Assembly: GCA_964653045.1 (NCBI GenBank)
Contig: CAZZBW010000025.1
Coordinates: 1-12,227, forward strand
Source: DAOOPX01 sp964653045
Lineage (GTDB): Bacteria; Patescibacteriota; Microgenomatia; UBA1400; PJMF01
Direction of reading: 5' to 3'
DNA: 12,227 bases
Shown: one piece after another, positions 1 through 5,440 of the stretch
Position numbering within the stretch: the stretch's first letter is position 1
Layout: every line of letters starts with the position of its first letter
Made by a program: the position numbers and the translations under genes
Notes under the pieces: generated by a model
What the model was told of the DNA's origin: nothing
Database searches by the model: none
The model's input: only the letters and a program-made list of their open reading frames with translations

Positions 1-22
1 GTATGAAGTAGCATAAAGAAAA

Positions 23-42
23 CCGAGGGTTTCAACCCTCGG
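23..42 (-). terminator. Intrinsic terminator of the glycosyltransferase gene
   Basis: A perfect 9-bp inverted repeat (CCGAGGGTT / AACCCTCGG) has only two bases between its arms; opening the innermost pair gives a 4-nt loop. Read on the minus strand it is followed by TTTTCTTT, so it fits a rho-independent terminator about 100 nt after the stop of the minus-strand gene. On the plus strand the following bases are also T-rich (AAGTTTATTTTATT), so it may act in both directions. Confidence 0.75.
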
Positions 43-139
43 AAGTTTATTTTATTAATATTAAGAACATTATCAAAATAATACAATGAAGATCAATTGC
101 TTTTTTGATCGATTTGACCCTCTGTTTAATGACCTGAAG

Positions 140-1561
140 TTACTTTTCAATCACTTGGCACTGATATATGCCGATCGCGTTGAGGGTTTCGTTTGCTGGT
201 GTGGTGAAAGTTTTGAGCTCCTGGCAATGTTGGTCAAACAGCTGGCGATCGAAGTAGCCTTCGAAACCGACGTGAGTTATTCCCTGCTCTGGGTAATGGG
301 CGGTGCGGGCAATCAGGTAAAACTGCTGAGTGAGGAGCTGTTGGCTGACCCTGGTCAGATCTAGTGCACCTGACGCAAAGTTTTGCGAGTTGGTCTCGCT
401 GATGTGGTCGAGAATGGGAAGATTGGTAGCCAGGGCGAGCTGAGGGACGACCTCATGCGAGCCATACAAAGGTAATTGAGGCAGCGATTGGAGATAAGTT
501 TTTACTTCGTTAAAATTGGTGAATCTGCCACCCAGACGATTGTAGCCAAAGTAACTGCCCAATGAGAAGAGCAACGAGAACGCCAAGAGAGACAAGAAGC
601 TGGGGATAATTACTGAGTTGGTGATTGGTAGCTGACGGAAAAAGGTTAGTGCGCGAAGAGTGAAAATGACTAAAAACGGCATGAGTAGGACCAAGTAGTT
701 ATAGTAAATATCTTGGAACAGGATAAAAAATATTAGGGTAAAAGTGAAGGGAATAACGTAGGTGGGGCGCTTGGTGCGAAGTGAGATGAATAGGCCGGAA
801 AGTCCGAATACCAGTTGCAGCCACTCAAAGCGAAAAAATACTAGCCAAGTGGCAAATGGCTGAATACCAGTAGTGCGGCTGAGATGGTGAAGAATCAGGT
901 AATTGAGGCTGTTGTGAGGAGCCTGTGAGACAAAGGGCAGGAGAATCAGGATGAAGGTGGTGGCGGCTGCAGCCGCCGCCAGCAGGAATGCACGCCAGTT
1001 TTTTTTGATTAGTTTTTCTACCAAAAACCCAGCAAAAATTGGGATGGCGTAGAGCTTGGTGGCAAGTGCCATCCCCCATGTGATTCCTGACCTGATTGGT
1101 CGGTGAGCTTGGGCCAGCGCTAGGGTGATCAGAAATGTGACTAAGTGAACGCCAGTCAGATAATCGCTGGTAGCGAGCGAGCTGAAGGTAGTCAGATACA
1201 GTAGCCCCGCCAGCGGCGGGGCAAACAGTTTTTCTTTCCTCCCAATCCAGACCAGGATGATGGCGGTGGCGGTTTCCGCCACCGCCGGCAGTAATTGAAT
1301 TATTCGCCAATTAGCGCCTAGAATCCTGACTAAAGGCGCCAGCACCAGCTCGAAAAATGGTGGATCAACCAGCAGGTAATCCCGATATGGTATTACCCCA
1401 CTCCACAGCATTTTCGCCATGTAAATATACTCAAACCCATCGCCAAAGCGCGGAGTAAGAAGTAAGATTTTGATCAAGAGATAAATTGCAACTATTGCAG
1501 CGGTAACCAGCCAATCATTTTTCACTAACTTTCGCAGATGTCCGACCGAAATATCAATCAC
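140..1561 (-). CDS. GT-C type membrane glycosyltransferase (GT39/PMT-like)
   Basis: A 473-aa integral membrane protein with about 11 hydrophobic segments, the first at residues 17-35. Right after it, in the first outside loop, comes an Asp-containing stretch (D41 in FGDGFEY) followed by G-x-x-PYRDY (58-62) and DPP (66-68). This is the layout of polyisoprenyl-phosphate sugar transferases of the GT39/PMT_2/ArnT superfamily, in which the first-loop acidic residue is catalytic. By family it would move a sugar from a lipid-linked donor to a surface acceptor; donor and acceptor cannot be told. The soluble tail after about residue 360 has no recognised domain. The start is GTG; there is no Shine-Dalgarno, an in-frame TGA lies just upstream, and a TACAAT box ends 6 nt before the GTG, which suggests a leaderless message. 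Several strong GC-rich hairpins lie inside the reading frame. Confidence 0.8.
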   Translation of the reverse strand: MIDISVGHLRKLVKNDWLVTAAIVAIYLLIKILLLTPRFGDGFEYIYMAKMLWSGVIPYRDYLLVDPPFFELVLAPLVRILGANWRIIQLLPAVAETATAIILVWIGRKEKLFAPPLAGLLYLTTFSSLATSDYLTGVHLVTFLITLALAQAHRPIRSGITWGMALATKLYAIPIFAGFLVEKLIKKNWRAFLLAAAAAATTFILILLPFVSQAPHNSLNYLILHHLSRTTGIQPFATWLVFFRFEWLQLVFGLSGLFISLRTKRPTYVIPFTFTLIFFILFQDIYYNYLVLLMPFLVIFTLRALTFFRQLPITNSVIIPSFLSLLAFSLLFSLGSYFGYNRLGGRFTNFNEVKTYLQSLPQLPLYGSHEVVPQLALATNLPILDHISETNSQNFASGALDLTRVSQQLLTQQFYLIARTAHYPEQGITHVGFEGYFDRQLFDQHCQELKTFTTPANETLNAIGIYQCQVIEK

Positions 1562-1567
1562 GTTTTG

Positions 1568-1573
1568 ATTGTA
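1568..1573 (-). promoter_or_regulatory. -10-like box for the glycosyltransferase gene
   Basis: TACAAT on the minus strand is 5/6 to the TATAAT consensus and ends 6 nt before the GTG start, so transcription would begin at or beside the start codon. No convincing -35 was found. The box is within the 43-nt gap after the Fic gene, so an internal promoter is plausible but unproven. Confidence 0.4.
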
Positions 1574-1604
1574 TCAATTGTTTAATAGAAATTGCTCTAT
1601 ATCA

Positions 1605-2234
1605 TTATGTAATAAAGCTCTCGGTGAACGCATTACTTATCAATTTCTCTAAAAGTAATAAATTTCCTTCATCACCAGCCCGCATGGCTTCCAGGTACTT
1701 TTCTCTATCAGCAGTTGTTTCAACTTGTATCTCTAAGGCTGGTAGTTTCAAATTGAGTAAAATGAGTGATGTTAGCATCCGAGCTGTTCGGCCGTTGTAG
1801 TCTTGGAATGGGTGAATATAGACAAAGCGGTGTTGAAACCACGCAAGAAGACTGACAACTTTATCTATGTAATTCGGCTCACTAGGCTTGGGCAAGCAAT
1901 TAAGTTGCATCTTTAGGTCATCGCATAGATTTTTGACTAATTCTGGTATTTGGAAAAAACGTGGTGCTTCTTTGCCTGAGTATGTAACTTGAATTGTTCT
2001 GAACCTACCTGCCCAATCGGGAAAAATCGACCGAAATGAAACAGAGTGAAGTTCAAGTATTAACGACGGCGAAATTTCAATATTGGTATTTTCCTTGATC
2101 AAATTATGAATAAACTCCAGACCTTTTTTAGTTCCTATTAGTTCAAGTTTTAGTAGTTGCGCCCGAGAAATTAAGCCATAAGCGGTTTCTTTGAAAGAAG
2201 TTGCGCCTGAGGGCTTTGTGTTGTCACTTGACAT
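1605..2234 (-). CDS. Fic domain protein, probable AMPylating toxin
   Basis: A 209-aa protein that is little more than a Fic domain. The core motif is at 141-152, HPFQDYNGRTAR; it keeps the catalytic His141, the acidic Asp145 and the NGR anion-binding turn, with Tyr146 where Gly is usual. Upstream, FPDWAGRFR (71-79) and the following beta segment match the Fic flap region. By family it would transfer AMP from ATP to a hydroxyl of a target protein; VbhT-type toxins of this kind modify DNA gyrase/topoisomerase IV. I see no [S/T]xxxE[G/N] inhibitory motif in the protein itself, but the small protein encoded 3 bp upstream has one. The ATG start is fixed by that tight spacing, and the pair is probably co-transcribed. 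It could instead be a housekeeping Fic with another nucleotide donor. Confidence 0.85.
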   Translation of the reverse strand: MSSDNTKPSGATSFKETAYGLISRAQLLKLELIGTKKGLEFIHNLIKENTNIEISPSLILELHSVSFRSIFPDWAGRFRTIQVTYSGKEAPRFFQIPELVKNLCDDLKMQLNCLPKPSEPNYIDKVVSLLAWFQHRFVYIHPFQDYNGRTARMLTSLILLNLKLPALEIQVETTADREKYLEAMRAGDEGNLLLLEKLISNAFTESFIT

Positions 2235-2237
2235 TAA

Positions 2238-2411
2238 TTATTTGAATAAAGCATTTACCATCCTGCGCGTGACTGGTTCACCCTCAAGTTTGGTAGTTCT
2301 CAAAATCATTTCGGGCATAGCAGAAAGAAACGCACTTAATAAAGATTTTTTAGTAGTTTTTTTCTTTTTGTAGGTAGTAAATGCCTTGTGAAGGCGGGTT
2401 TGTTTTTTCAT
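2238..2411 (-). CDS. Small VbhA-like antitoxin candidate for the Fic protein
   Basis: A 57-aa basic protein when started at the ATG at 2411; a 61-aa form can start at 2423. Near its C-terminus, in 61-aa numbering, is T43-T-K-L-E47-G48 followed by EPVTRRMVNAL. This fits the [S/T]xxxE[G/N] helix by which class I Fic antitoxins such as Bartonella VbhA push an inhibitory Glu into the ATP site of the toxin; from memory VbhA has a similar run, SQRLEGLEPDP. The N-terminal part is Lys-rich (K18-K26). It ends 3 bp before the Fic ATG, in the antitoxin-first order. I prefer the 2411 start because a TATAAT box overlaps the earlier ATG. The rest of the protein shows no similarity I recognise, so the call rests on the motif, size and position. 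Confidence 0.65.
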   Translation of the reverse strand: MKKQTRLHKAFTTYKKKKTTKKSLLSAFLSAMPEMILRTTKLEGEPVTRRMVNALFK

Positions 2412-2421
2412 AACGAAGTAC

Positions 2422-2427
2422 ATTATA
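2422..2427 (-). promoter_or_regulatory. -10 box of the antitoxin-Fic pair
   Basis: A perfect TATAAT on the minus strand, 10 nt before the ATG at 2411 and overlapping the ATG at 2423. Initiation at normal distance would leave a leader of only a few nucleotides. The -35 region is A/T-rich with no clear consensus hexamer. Confidence 0.5.
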
Positions 2428-2515
2428 GCCTATGAGGTTTAAAAAATCTTTCTAAAATATCAATCGTGCCAAAATTATGCCACCGTACTTCATAGACTCA
2501 AAAAATATACAAAAG

Positions 2516-2544
2516 TCCCGCAAAGAGCCGAAGCTGTTGCGGGA
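2516..2544 (-). terminator. UUCG-loop intrinsic terminator after tRNA-His
   Basis: On the minus strand an 8-bp stem (TCCCGCAA / TTGCGGGA) encloses a second short stem AGC-TTCG-GCT, a C(UUCG)G type tetraloop, and is followed by CTTTTGTATATTTTT. It lies about 87 nt beyond the tRNA-His gene. On the plus strand the trailing sequence is less T-rich. The 207 bases between the antitoxin start and the tRNA otherwise hold nothing I can support. Confidence 0.8.
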
Positions 2545-2630
2545 GATTTTAGTAGCCGTAAATATACTTAATTTATATACACAAGTCAAGCGCAATCTAA
2601 CTTATATTGAATTACGTCTATTTAAAAAAA

Positions 2631-2708
2631 TGGGGTGGCTGAGGAGACTTGAACCCCCGACCTCGTCTTCCACAGAGACGCGCTCTAACCAACTGAGCTA
2701 CAGCCACC
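2631..2708 (-). tRNA. tRNA-His(GTG)
   Basis: The cloverleaf folds with acceptor GTGGCTG/CAGCCAC, D-arm GCTC/GAGC, anticodon stem CGTCT/AGACG with loop CTGTGGA (anticodon GTG), and T-loop TTCAAGT. It carries the encoded extra G at -1 opposite C73, the identity mark of bacterial tRNA-His, and an encoded CCA at 2631-2633. Coordinates include both. Neither of the other two tRNAs in the window encodes CCA. Confidence 0.95.
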
Positions 2709-2739
2709 ATACCGAAATTAGCTTTTCCGAACAGAAGTT

Positions 2740-2768
2740 ATTATAACCTGAGATATTGATGAATCCAA
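2740..2768 (-). promoter_or_regulatory. Promoter of tRNA-His
   Basis: On the minus strand, TTGGAT (2768-2763), a 17-nt spacer, then TATAAT (2745-2740). The -10 is about 31 nt before the tRNA 5' end, so the precursor would carry a roughly 25-nt leader. It begins 3 bp from the stop codon of the VOC gene, giving the tRNA its own transcription start. Confidence 0.6.
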
Positions 2769-2770
2769 AA

Positions 2771-3175
2771 TCACGTTAGATCGGTGAAAGGATTGTACGC
2801 AACCTCCCATAAGTATCCATCTGGATCGGCGAAGTAACCACTGTATCCACCCCAAAAGGTATCTTGAGGTTGTTTGACTAATTTGGCACCTGCTTTAATT
2901 GCTGATTGAAACACTTGGTCAACGGCTTTTTTGCTTGAAACGTTGTGCGCCAAAGTGATGCCAGCGAAGCCATGACTGTCGTTTGGAACTCCTGCATCTT
3001 GTGCTAGTTTTTCTTTTGGAAAAAGTGATAACCATGTTCCTTCCATGGAAAACAGTACGTGATCATCTCCTTCAGTGTAATTATGAGCTGAGAAGCCCAG
3101 TCCGTTGCGATAAAACTCAAGCGATTTATTAATATCTCGCACACCAAGAGTGATGATGCTGATTTTGGGTTTCAT
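2771..3175 (-). CDS. VOC family (glyoxalase/bleomycin-resistance fold) protein
   Basis: A 134-aa protein starting MKPKISIITLGVRDI. It shows the paired beta-alpha-beta-beta-beta modules of the vicinal oxygen chelate fold: SLEFYRNGLGF near the start, then the highly typical FWGGYSGYFADPDGYLWEVAYNP near the end, whose final Glu is in the usual metal-ligand position. Substrate is unknown; relatives include glyoxalase-like, dioxygenase-like and drug-binding proteins. The reading frame is open 12 codons further upstream, but that would run into tRNA-Lys, so the ATG at 3175 is chosen. It has no Shine-Dalgarno and starts 6 nt after the tRNA discriminator base, so tRNA 3' processing would create a nearly leaderless mRNA. 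The stop is TGA. Confidence 0.85.
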   Translation of the reverse strand: MKPKISIITLGVRDINKSLEFYRNGLGFSAHNYTEGDDHVLFSMEGTWLSLFPKEKLAQDAGVPNDSHGFAGITLAHNVSSKKAVDQVFQSAIKAGAKLVKQPQDTFWGGYSGYFADPDGYLWEVAYNPFTDLT

Positions 3176-3181
3176 AAGATG

Positions 3182-3255
3182 TGAGTCAGCCGGGACTCGA
3201 ACCCGGGACACCCTGCTTAAGAGGCAGGTGCTCTAACCGACTGAGCTACTGACCC
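3182..3255 (-). tRNA. tRNA-Lys(CTT)
   Basis: Acceptor GGGTCAG/CTGACTC (one G-U), D-arm GCTC/GAGC, anticodon stem CCTGC/GCAGG with loop CTCTTAA (anticodon CTT), T-arm CCGGG/CCCGG with loop TTCGAGT, discriminator A. CCA is not encoded. Its 5' end overlaps the last codons and stop of the GIY-YIG gene by 10 bp, and its first 24 nt are repeated, interrupted, at 3525-3584. Confidence 0.95.
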
Positions 3256-3521
3256 AAATTATTTGCTGTTAAATCTTTATTAAGTCTTCTTTTTAGATAA
3301 GCTCTTCCAAATCCAGTTTTTAACTGTTTTTCTCTGATAATTGAGCTTAACTTATCTAAACAAGCTTCATAGTATATCAGTTTAAGTGGTCTGCGTTTCT
3401 TTGTAGACTTAACTAATCCAAGATTGTGAGTCAAAACTCGTTTTTCTAGATTTGAAGTGCTACCAACATAATATTTATTGTCAAACTGACTCAATAAAAC
3501 ATATGTATAATAAAATTTCAT
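3246..3521 (-). CDS. GIY-YIG nuclease domain protein in a tRNA gene
   Basis: A 91-aa single-domain protein from the ATG at 3521, typical of small stand-alone GIY-YIG proteins (YhbQ/UPF0213-like). The GIY motif is YTYV (residues 5-8), the YIG motif is YYVG (17-20), and R28 and H32 in LEKRVLTH fit the catalytic Arg and His; the later REKQLK run supplies the metal-binding Glu. These domains cut DNA using one metal ion. The reading frame is open to 3554, but the extra codons lie in a palindromic repeat, so the start before FYYTYV is preferred; no Shine-Dalgarno is visible. The last codons, LGQ-stop, are read from the 5' end of tRNA-Lys. Repeated tRNA-Lys 5' sequence on both sides suggests the gene arrived as a small insertion. 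Confidence 0.85.
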   Translation of the reverse strand: MKFYYTYVLLSQFDNKYYVGSTSNLEKRVLTHNLGLVKSTKKRRPLKLIYYEACLDKLSSIIREKQLKTGFGRAYLKRRLNKDLTANNLGQ

Positions 3522-3524
3522 AAT

Positions 3525-3584
3525 TCTAACCGACCTGCCCGCAATGCTACGCATAGCGTTGCAGGCGGGCTGAGCTACTGACCC
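3525..3584 (-). pseudogene. Broken tRNA-Lys 5' end, split by an insert
   Basis: Read on the minus strand, 3584-3570 is identical to nucleotides 1-15 of tRNA-Lys and 3533-3525 is identical to nucleotides 16-24. A 36-bp palindromic element sits between them, in the D-loop. Sequence identity then stops and the GIY-YIG start follows. The anticodon, T-arm and acceptor 3' strand are absent, so it cannot be a functional tRNA. It begins 5 nt after tRNA-Arg, which is probably where the original tRNA-Lys stood. Confidence 0.8.
3534..3569. repeat. 36-bp GC-rich palindromic element in the tRNA-Lys D-loop
   Basis: The centre is an 8-bp hairpin CAATGCTA-CGCA-TAGCGTTG with one G-T pair, flanked by CCCG and CGGG arms and by CCTGC and GCAGG. 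Its ends coincide exactly with the break in the tRNA-Lys copy (within one base, because of a shared C), so it behaves as a discrete inserted unit. It resembles REP-type or other short palindromic repeats in form. No second full copy was noticed in this window. Confidence 0.65.
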
Positions 3585-3589
3585 ATGTG

Positions 3590-3661
3590 TGCGCCCACTG
3601 GGAATCGAACCCGGATTTAAGGCTTAGAAGGCCCTTGTTTTATCCGTTAAACTATAGGCGC
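3590..3661 (-). tRNA. tRNA-Arg(TCT)
   Basis: Acceptor GCGCCTA/TGGGCGC, D-arm GTTT/AAAC, anticodon stem AGGGC/GCCTT with loop CTTCTAA (anticodon TCT, reads AGA), T-loop TTCGATT and discriminator A. CCA is not encoded. The T-stem has a C-A mismatch (CCGGG/CCCAG) and the D-arm is A/T-rich. It is first in the tRNA transcription unit. Confidence 0.9.
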
Positions 3662-3676
3662 GCACCAAACACAGAT

Positions 3677-3706
3677 ATTATACCGCGTTGTTGACCACGC
3701 TGGTGA
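3677..3706 (-). promoter_or_regulatory. Promoter of the tRNA-Arg/GIY-YIG/tRNA-Lys unit
   Basis: A perfect TATAAT (3682-3677) lies 15 nt before the tRNA-Arg 5' end. A weak -35 (TCACCA, 3706-3701, 18-nt spacer) precedes it. Everything down to the VOC stop could be one transcript, since I see no terminator between. Confidence 0.55.
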
Positions 3707-3724
3707 AATTGTCCTCAGTTACGA

Positions 3725-3994
3725 TTAAGCGCGCGCAGATTTTGCGATTTTCTTGACTTTTTTGCTGAGCTTTTTGGCTTCAGCTGTGCCTCTGGTTTTG
3801 ACGACTTCAACCACCTCTTTGATGGTTTTGTCAGGATCTGCGTCATACTTTTTCTTCAGCTGCTTGGCAGAAGTTTTGGCCTCAGCCAGTTTTTCTTTGG
3901 CCATCTTGCGGTTTTTTTCATCAGAAAAAAACACAGCCGCGGCGCCAGCCACTATACCCGTAATTAGCGGGAGCATACCTGTTTTTTTACTCAT
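3725..3994 (-). CDS. YtxH-like small membrane-anchored protein
   Basis: An 89-aa protein with one N-terminal hydrophobic segment (about residues 7-23, LPLITGIVAGAAAVFF), then a Lys/Ala-rich charged helix to the end (SDEKNRKMAKEKLAEAKTSAKQLKKK...). This fits the YtxH/gas-vesicle-like small-protein pattern: a short membrane anchor and a cytoplasmic amphipathic or coiled helix. The molecular role is unknown. The ATG has a good Shine-Dalgarno, AAAGGA, 7 nt upstream, which lies in the 17-nt gap after the pyruvate kinase stop; the two are almost certainly one operon. Confidence 0.7.
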   Translation of the reverse strand: MSKKTGMLPLITGIVAGAAAVFFSDEKNRKMAKEKLAEAKTSAKQLKKKYDADPDKTIKEVVEVVKTRGTAEAKKLSKKVKKIAKSARA

Positions 3995-4011
3995 AAGTTA
4001 TTCCTTTCTTA

Positions 4012-5362
4012 TTATGGTATTGTAATCAAACTCAAGGTATTTGTCAGGCCAGGTTTTTTCCAGAATGTGCCGTGAATTAAAAGGACTTTTTCGCCTGTGG
4101 TGGTAATCTGCAATTGCTTCAAGACGGTTAGCAACTCTTCTGAGCTAGCGAGGCGAAAATCATCAGGTAACTTGATCATGTAGGGAACAACCGCGTACAC
4201 CATTGATAACTGACGATATGTGCGCACGCTGCTGGTTAGGGTATGAATAGGTAGGTCGGGTCTGAATCGGGCAATTAGCCGGGCTGTGTCGCCGGTTTCT
4301 GTCAGACAGACGATTTTGTCGACAGGTGCCACTTGGGTGGATTTACACGATGACAGCAAGTTAATGGCGGCTTGAGTAATGTAGGCCGTGGTGTTAGAGA
4401 TACCACTAGTTAAGGGTTGAAAACAACTATGCGGCTCGTTGAAACGAGCAATCTTCGCCTGGGCACTGACGGCTTCTACCGGATACTTGCCCAGGGTGGT
4501 TTCTTCAGACAGCATTACCGCATCGGTGCCATCGTAAATGGCGTGGGCGACATCGGAAACCTCGGCTCGAGTGGGTCGAGGATTGTCGACCATCGATTTG
4601 AGCATTTGGGTAGCGGTAATGACCGGTTTACCCAACTCGCGACTTTTATCAATGATCTTTTTTTGCCAGTAAGTTAATTCTTCAAACGGAACCTCAACGG
4701 CCAGGTCGCCGCGCGCGACCATCACTACGTCGGAGATCTCAATTATTTCTTCCAGATGATCAAGCGCCGATTGGTTCTCAATCTTGGTCACAATCCCGGG
4801 ATGAAGCTGGCGTTTTTCCAGCTCTGACTTGAGAATCTCAATGTCCCGTTTGTTGCGGACGAAGGATAAACCGACGAAATCAATTAGTTCGTCACTAGTG
4901 GCATCTAGATGGGCCAGGTCGCGGTCGATGAGCGACGGTAGATCAATAGTGGCGCCAGGAGTGTTGAGGGTCTTGCGATTGCCAATGGTGAAATTACCTA
5001 AAGCGGTTGTTGCCAGCTCATCTTGGTTTTTGGATACGACTGCAAACTCGCCTAGACCATCATCAATCATGACGTGGTCACCCGGCTTGAGAGTCTCAAT
5101 TACAATTTTTGGTAAGACTGGTTTGTGGGGATCTTGACACTCTTGATTGTAAGTAAAGATGACCGTTTGATCAGTTTTGACGGCAAAAGCCTCTCCTCCC
5201 GGGATGGTTAAACGAATCTCGGGGCCTTGTAGGNNNNNNNNNNTCACCATGTTTGGTATTAAACCTAGCCACGTTCATTCCCGCTTCGATTAATTTGGTG
5301 ATTTGTTCTTCGGACTCGGTAACTGGGCCGATGGTGGCAACAATTTTGGTGAGTTTGGTCAT
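4012..5362 (-). CDS. pyk: Pyruvate kinase, interrupted by an assembly gap
   Basis: Converts phosphoenolpyruvate and ADP to pyruvate and ATP, the last ATP-making step of glycolysis. The first 39 residues read TKIVATIGPVTESEEQ ... GMNVARFNTKHG. After a run of ten N the frame resumes at LQGPEIR and continues for 406 residues: B domain with IDDG, VTKIEN (catalytic Lys), VMVARGDLAVEVPFEEL, the PRPTRAEVSDVAHAIYDGTDAVMLSEET run, and a full C-terminal domain ending KPGLTNTLSLITI. By comparison with E. coli PykF about 26-28 codons are missing at the gap, giving about 471 aa, normal for the family. The apparent frame change is due to the arbitrary N count, not a mutation. The start has a strong Shine-Dalgarno (AAAGGA, 6 nt spacing). 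The usual NFSHG is NTKHG and DTKGPEIR is (x)LQGPEIR, both at the potassium site. Confidence 0.95.
5234..5243. other. Ten-N scaffold gap inside pyk
   Basis: Ten N bases. From the flanking partial codons (GA before and C after, on the coding strand) the missing length must be a multiple of 3 if the gene is intact, so ten is a placeholder. Family alignment suggests roughly 80 nt are absent. Confidence 0.95.
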
Positions 5363-5379
5363 GGTTGGTCCTTTGTCTG

Positions 5380-5408
5380 TTGTAAATTGTGTTGGGATAA
5401 ATTATAAC
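5380..5408 (+). promoter_or_regulatory. Promoter of the plus-strand coiled-coil gene
   Basis: TTGTAA (5380-5385), 17-nt spacer, TATAAC (5403-5408). The start codon is at 5441 with Shine-Dalgarno AGAAAGGA just upstream. The box overlaps the pyk promoter on the other strand, so the two would compete or be co-regulated. Confidence 0.5.
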
Positions 5409-5430
5409 CTAATCCTATTAATGGTGAGAA
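5401..5430 (-). promoter_or_regulatory. Promoter of pyk-ytxH
   Basis: On the minus strand TTCTCA (5430-5425), 18-nt spacer, TATAAT (5406-5401). The leader to the pyk ATG would be about 32 nt and contains the AAAGGA ribosome-binding site. Confidence 0.55.
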
Positions 5431-5440
5431 AGGATTAAAT

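Noticed and set aside
825..1310. 161-codon minus-strand frame inside the glycosyltransferase gene
   Set aside because: It is an alternative frame of a well-supported membrane protein; the composition is Pro/His/Ser rich and without domain logic.
2477..2746. 89-codon plus-strand open frame across the tRNA-His region
   Set aside because: It runs through the antisense of tRNA-His, its terminator and its promoter, has no family resemblance and no ribosome-binding site.
3176..3211. Longer N-terminus for the VOC protein
   Set aside because: The extra 12 codons read mostly through the 3' part of tRNA-Lys; the VOC fold starts at KPKISIITLGV.
3522..3554. Longer N-terminus for the GIY-YIG protein
   Set aside because: The extra residues come from the palindromic element and the tRNA fragment; the domain begins at FYYTYV right after the internal ATG.
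3683..3724. Terminator after the YtxH-like gene
   Set aside because: Only a 4-bp GCGT/ACGC pairing without a T tract; read-through into the tRNA unit is possible.
4012..5362. pyk as a pseudogene with a frameshift
   Set aside because: The frame change falls exactly on the ten-N gap; both sides carry intact conserved motifs.
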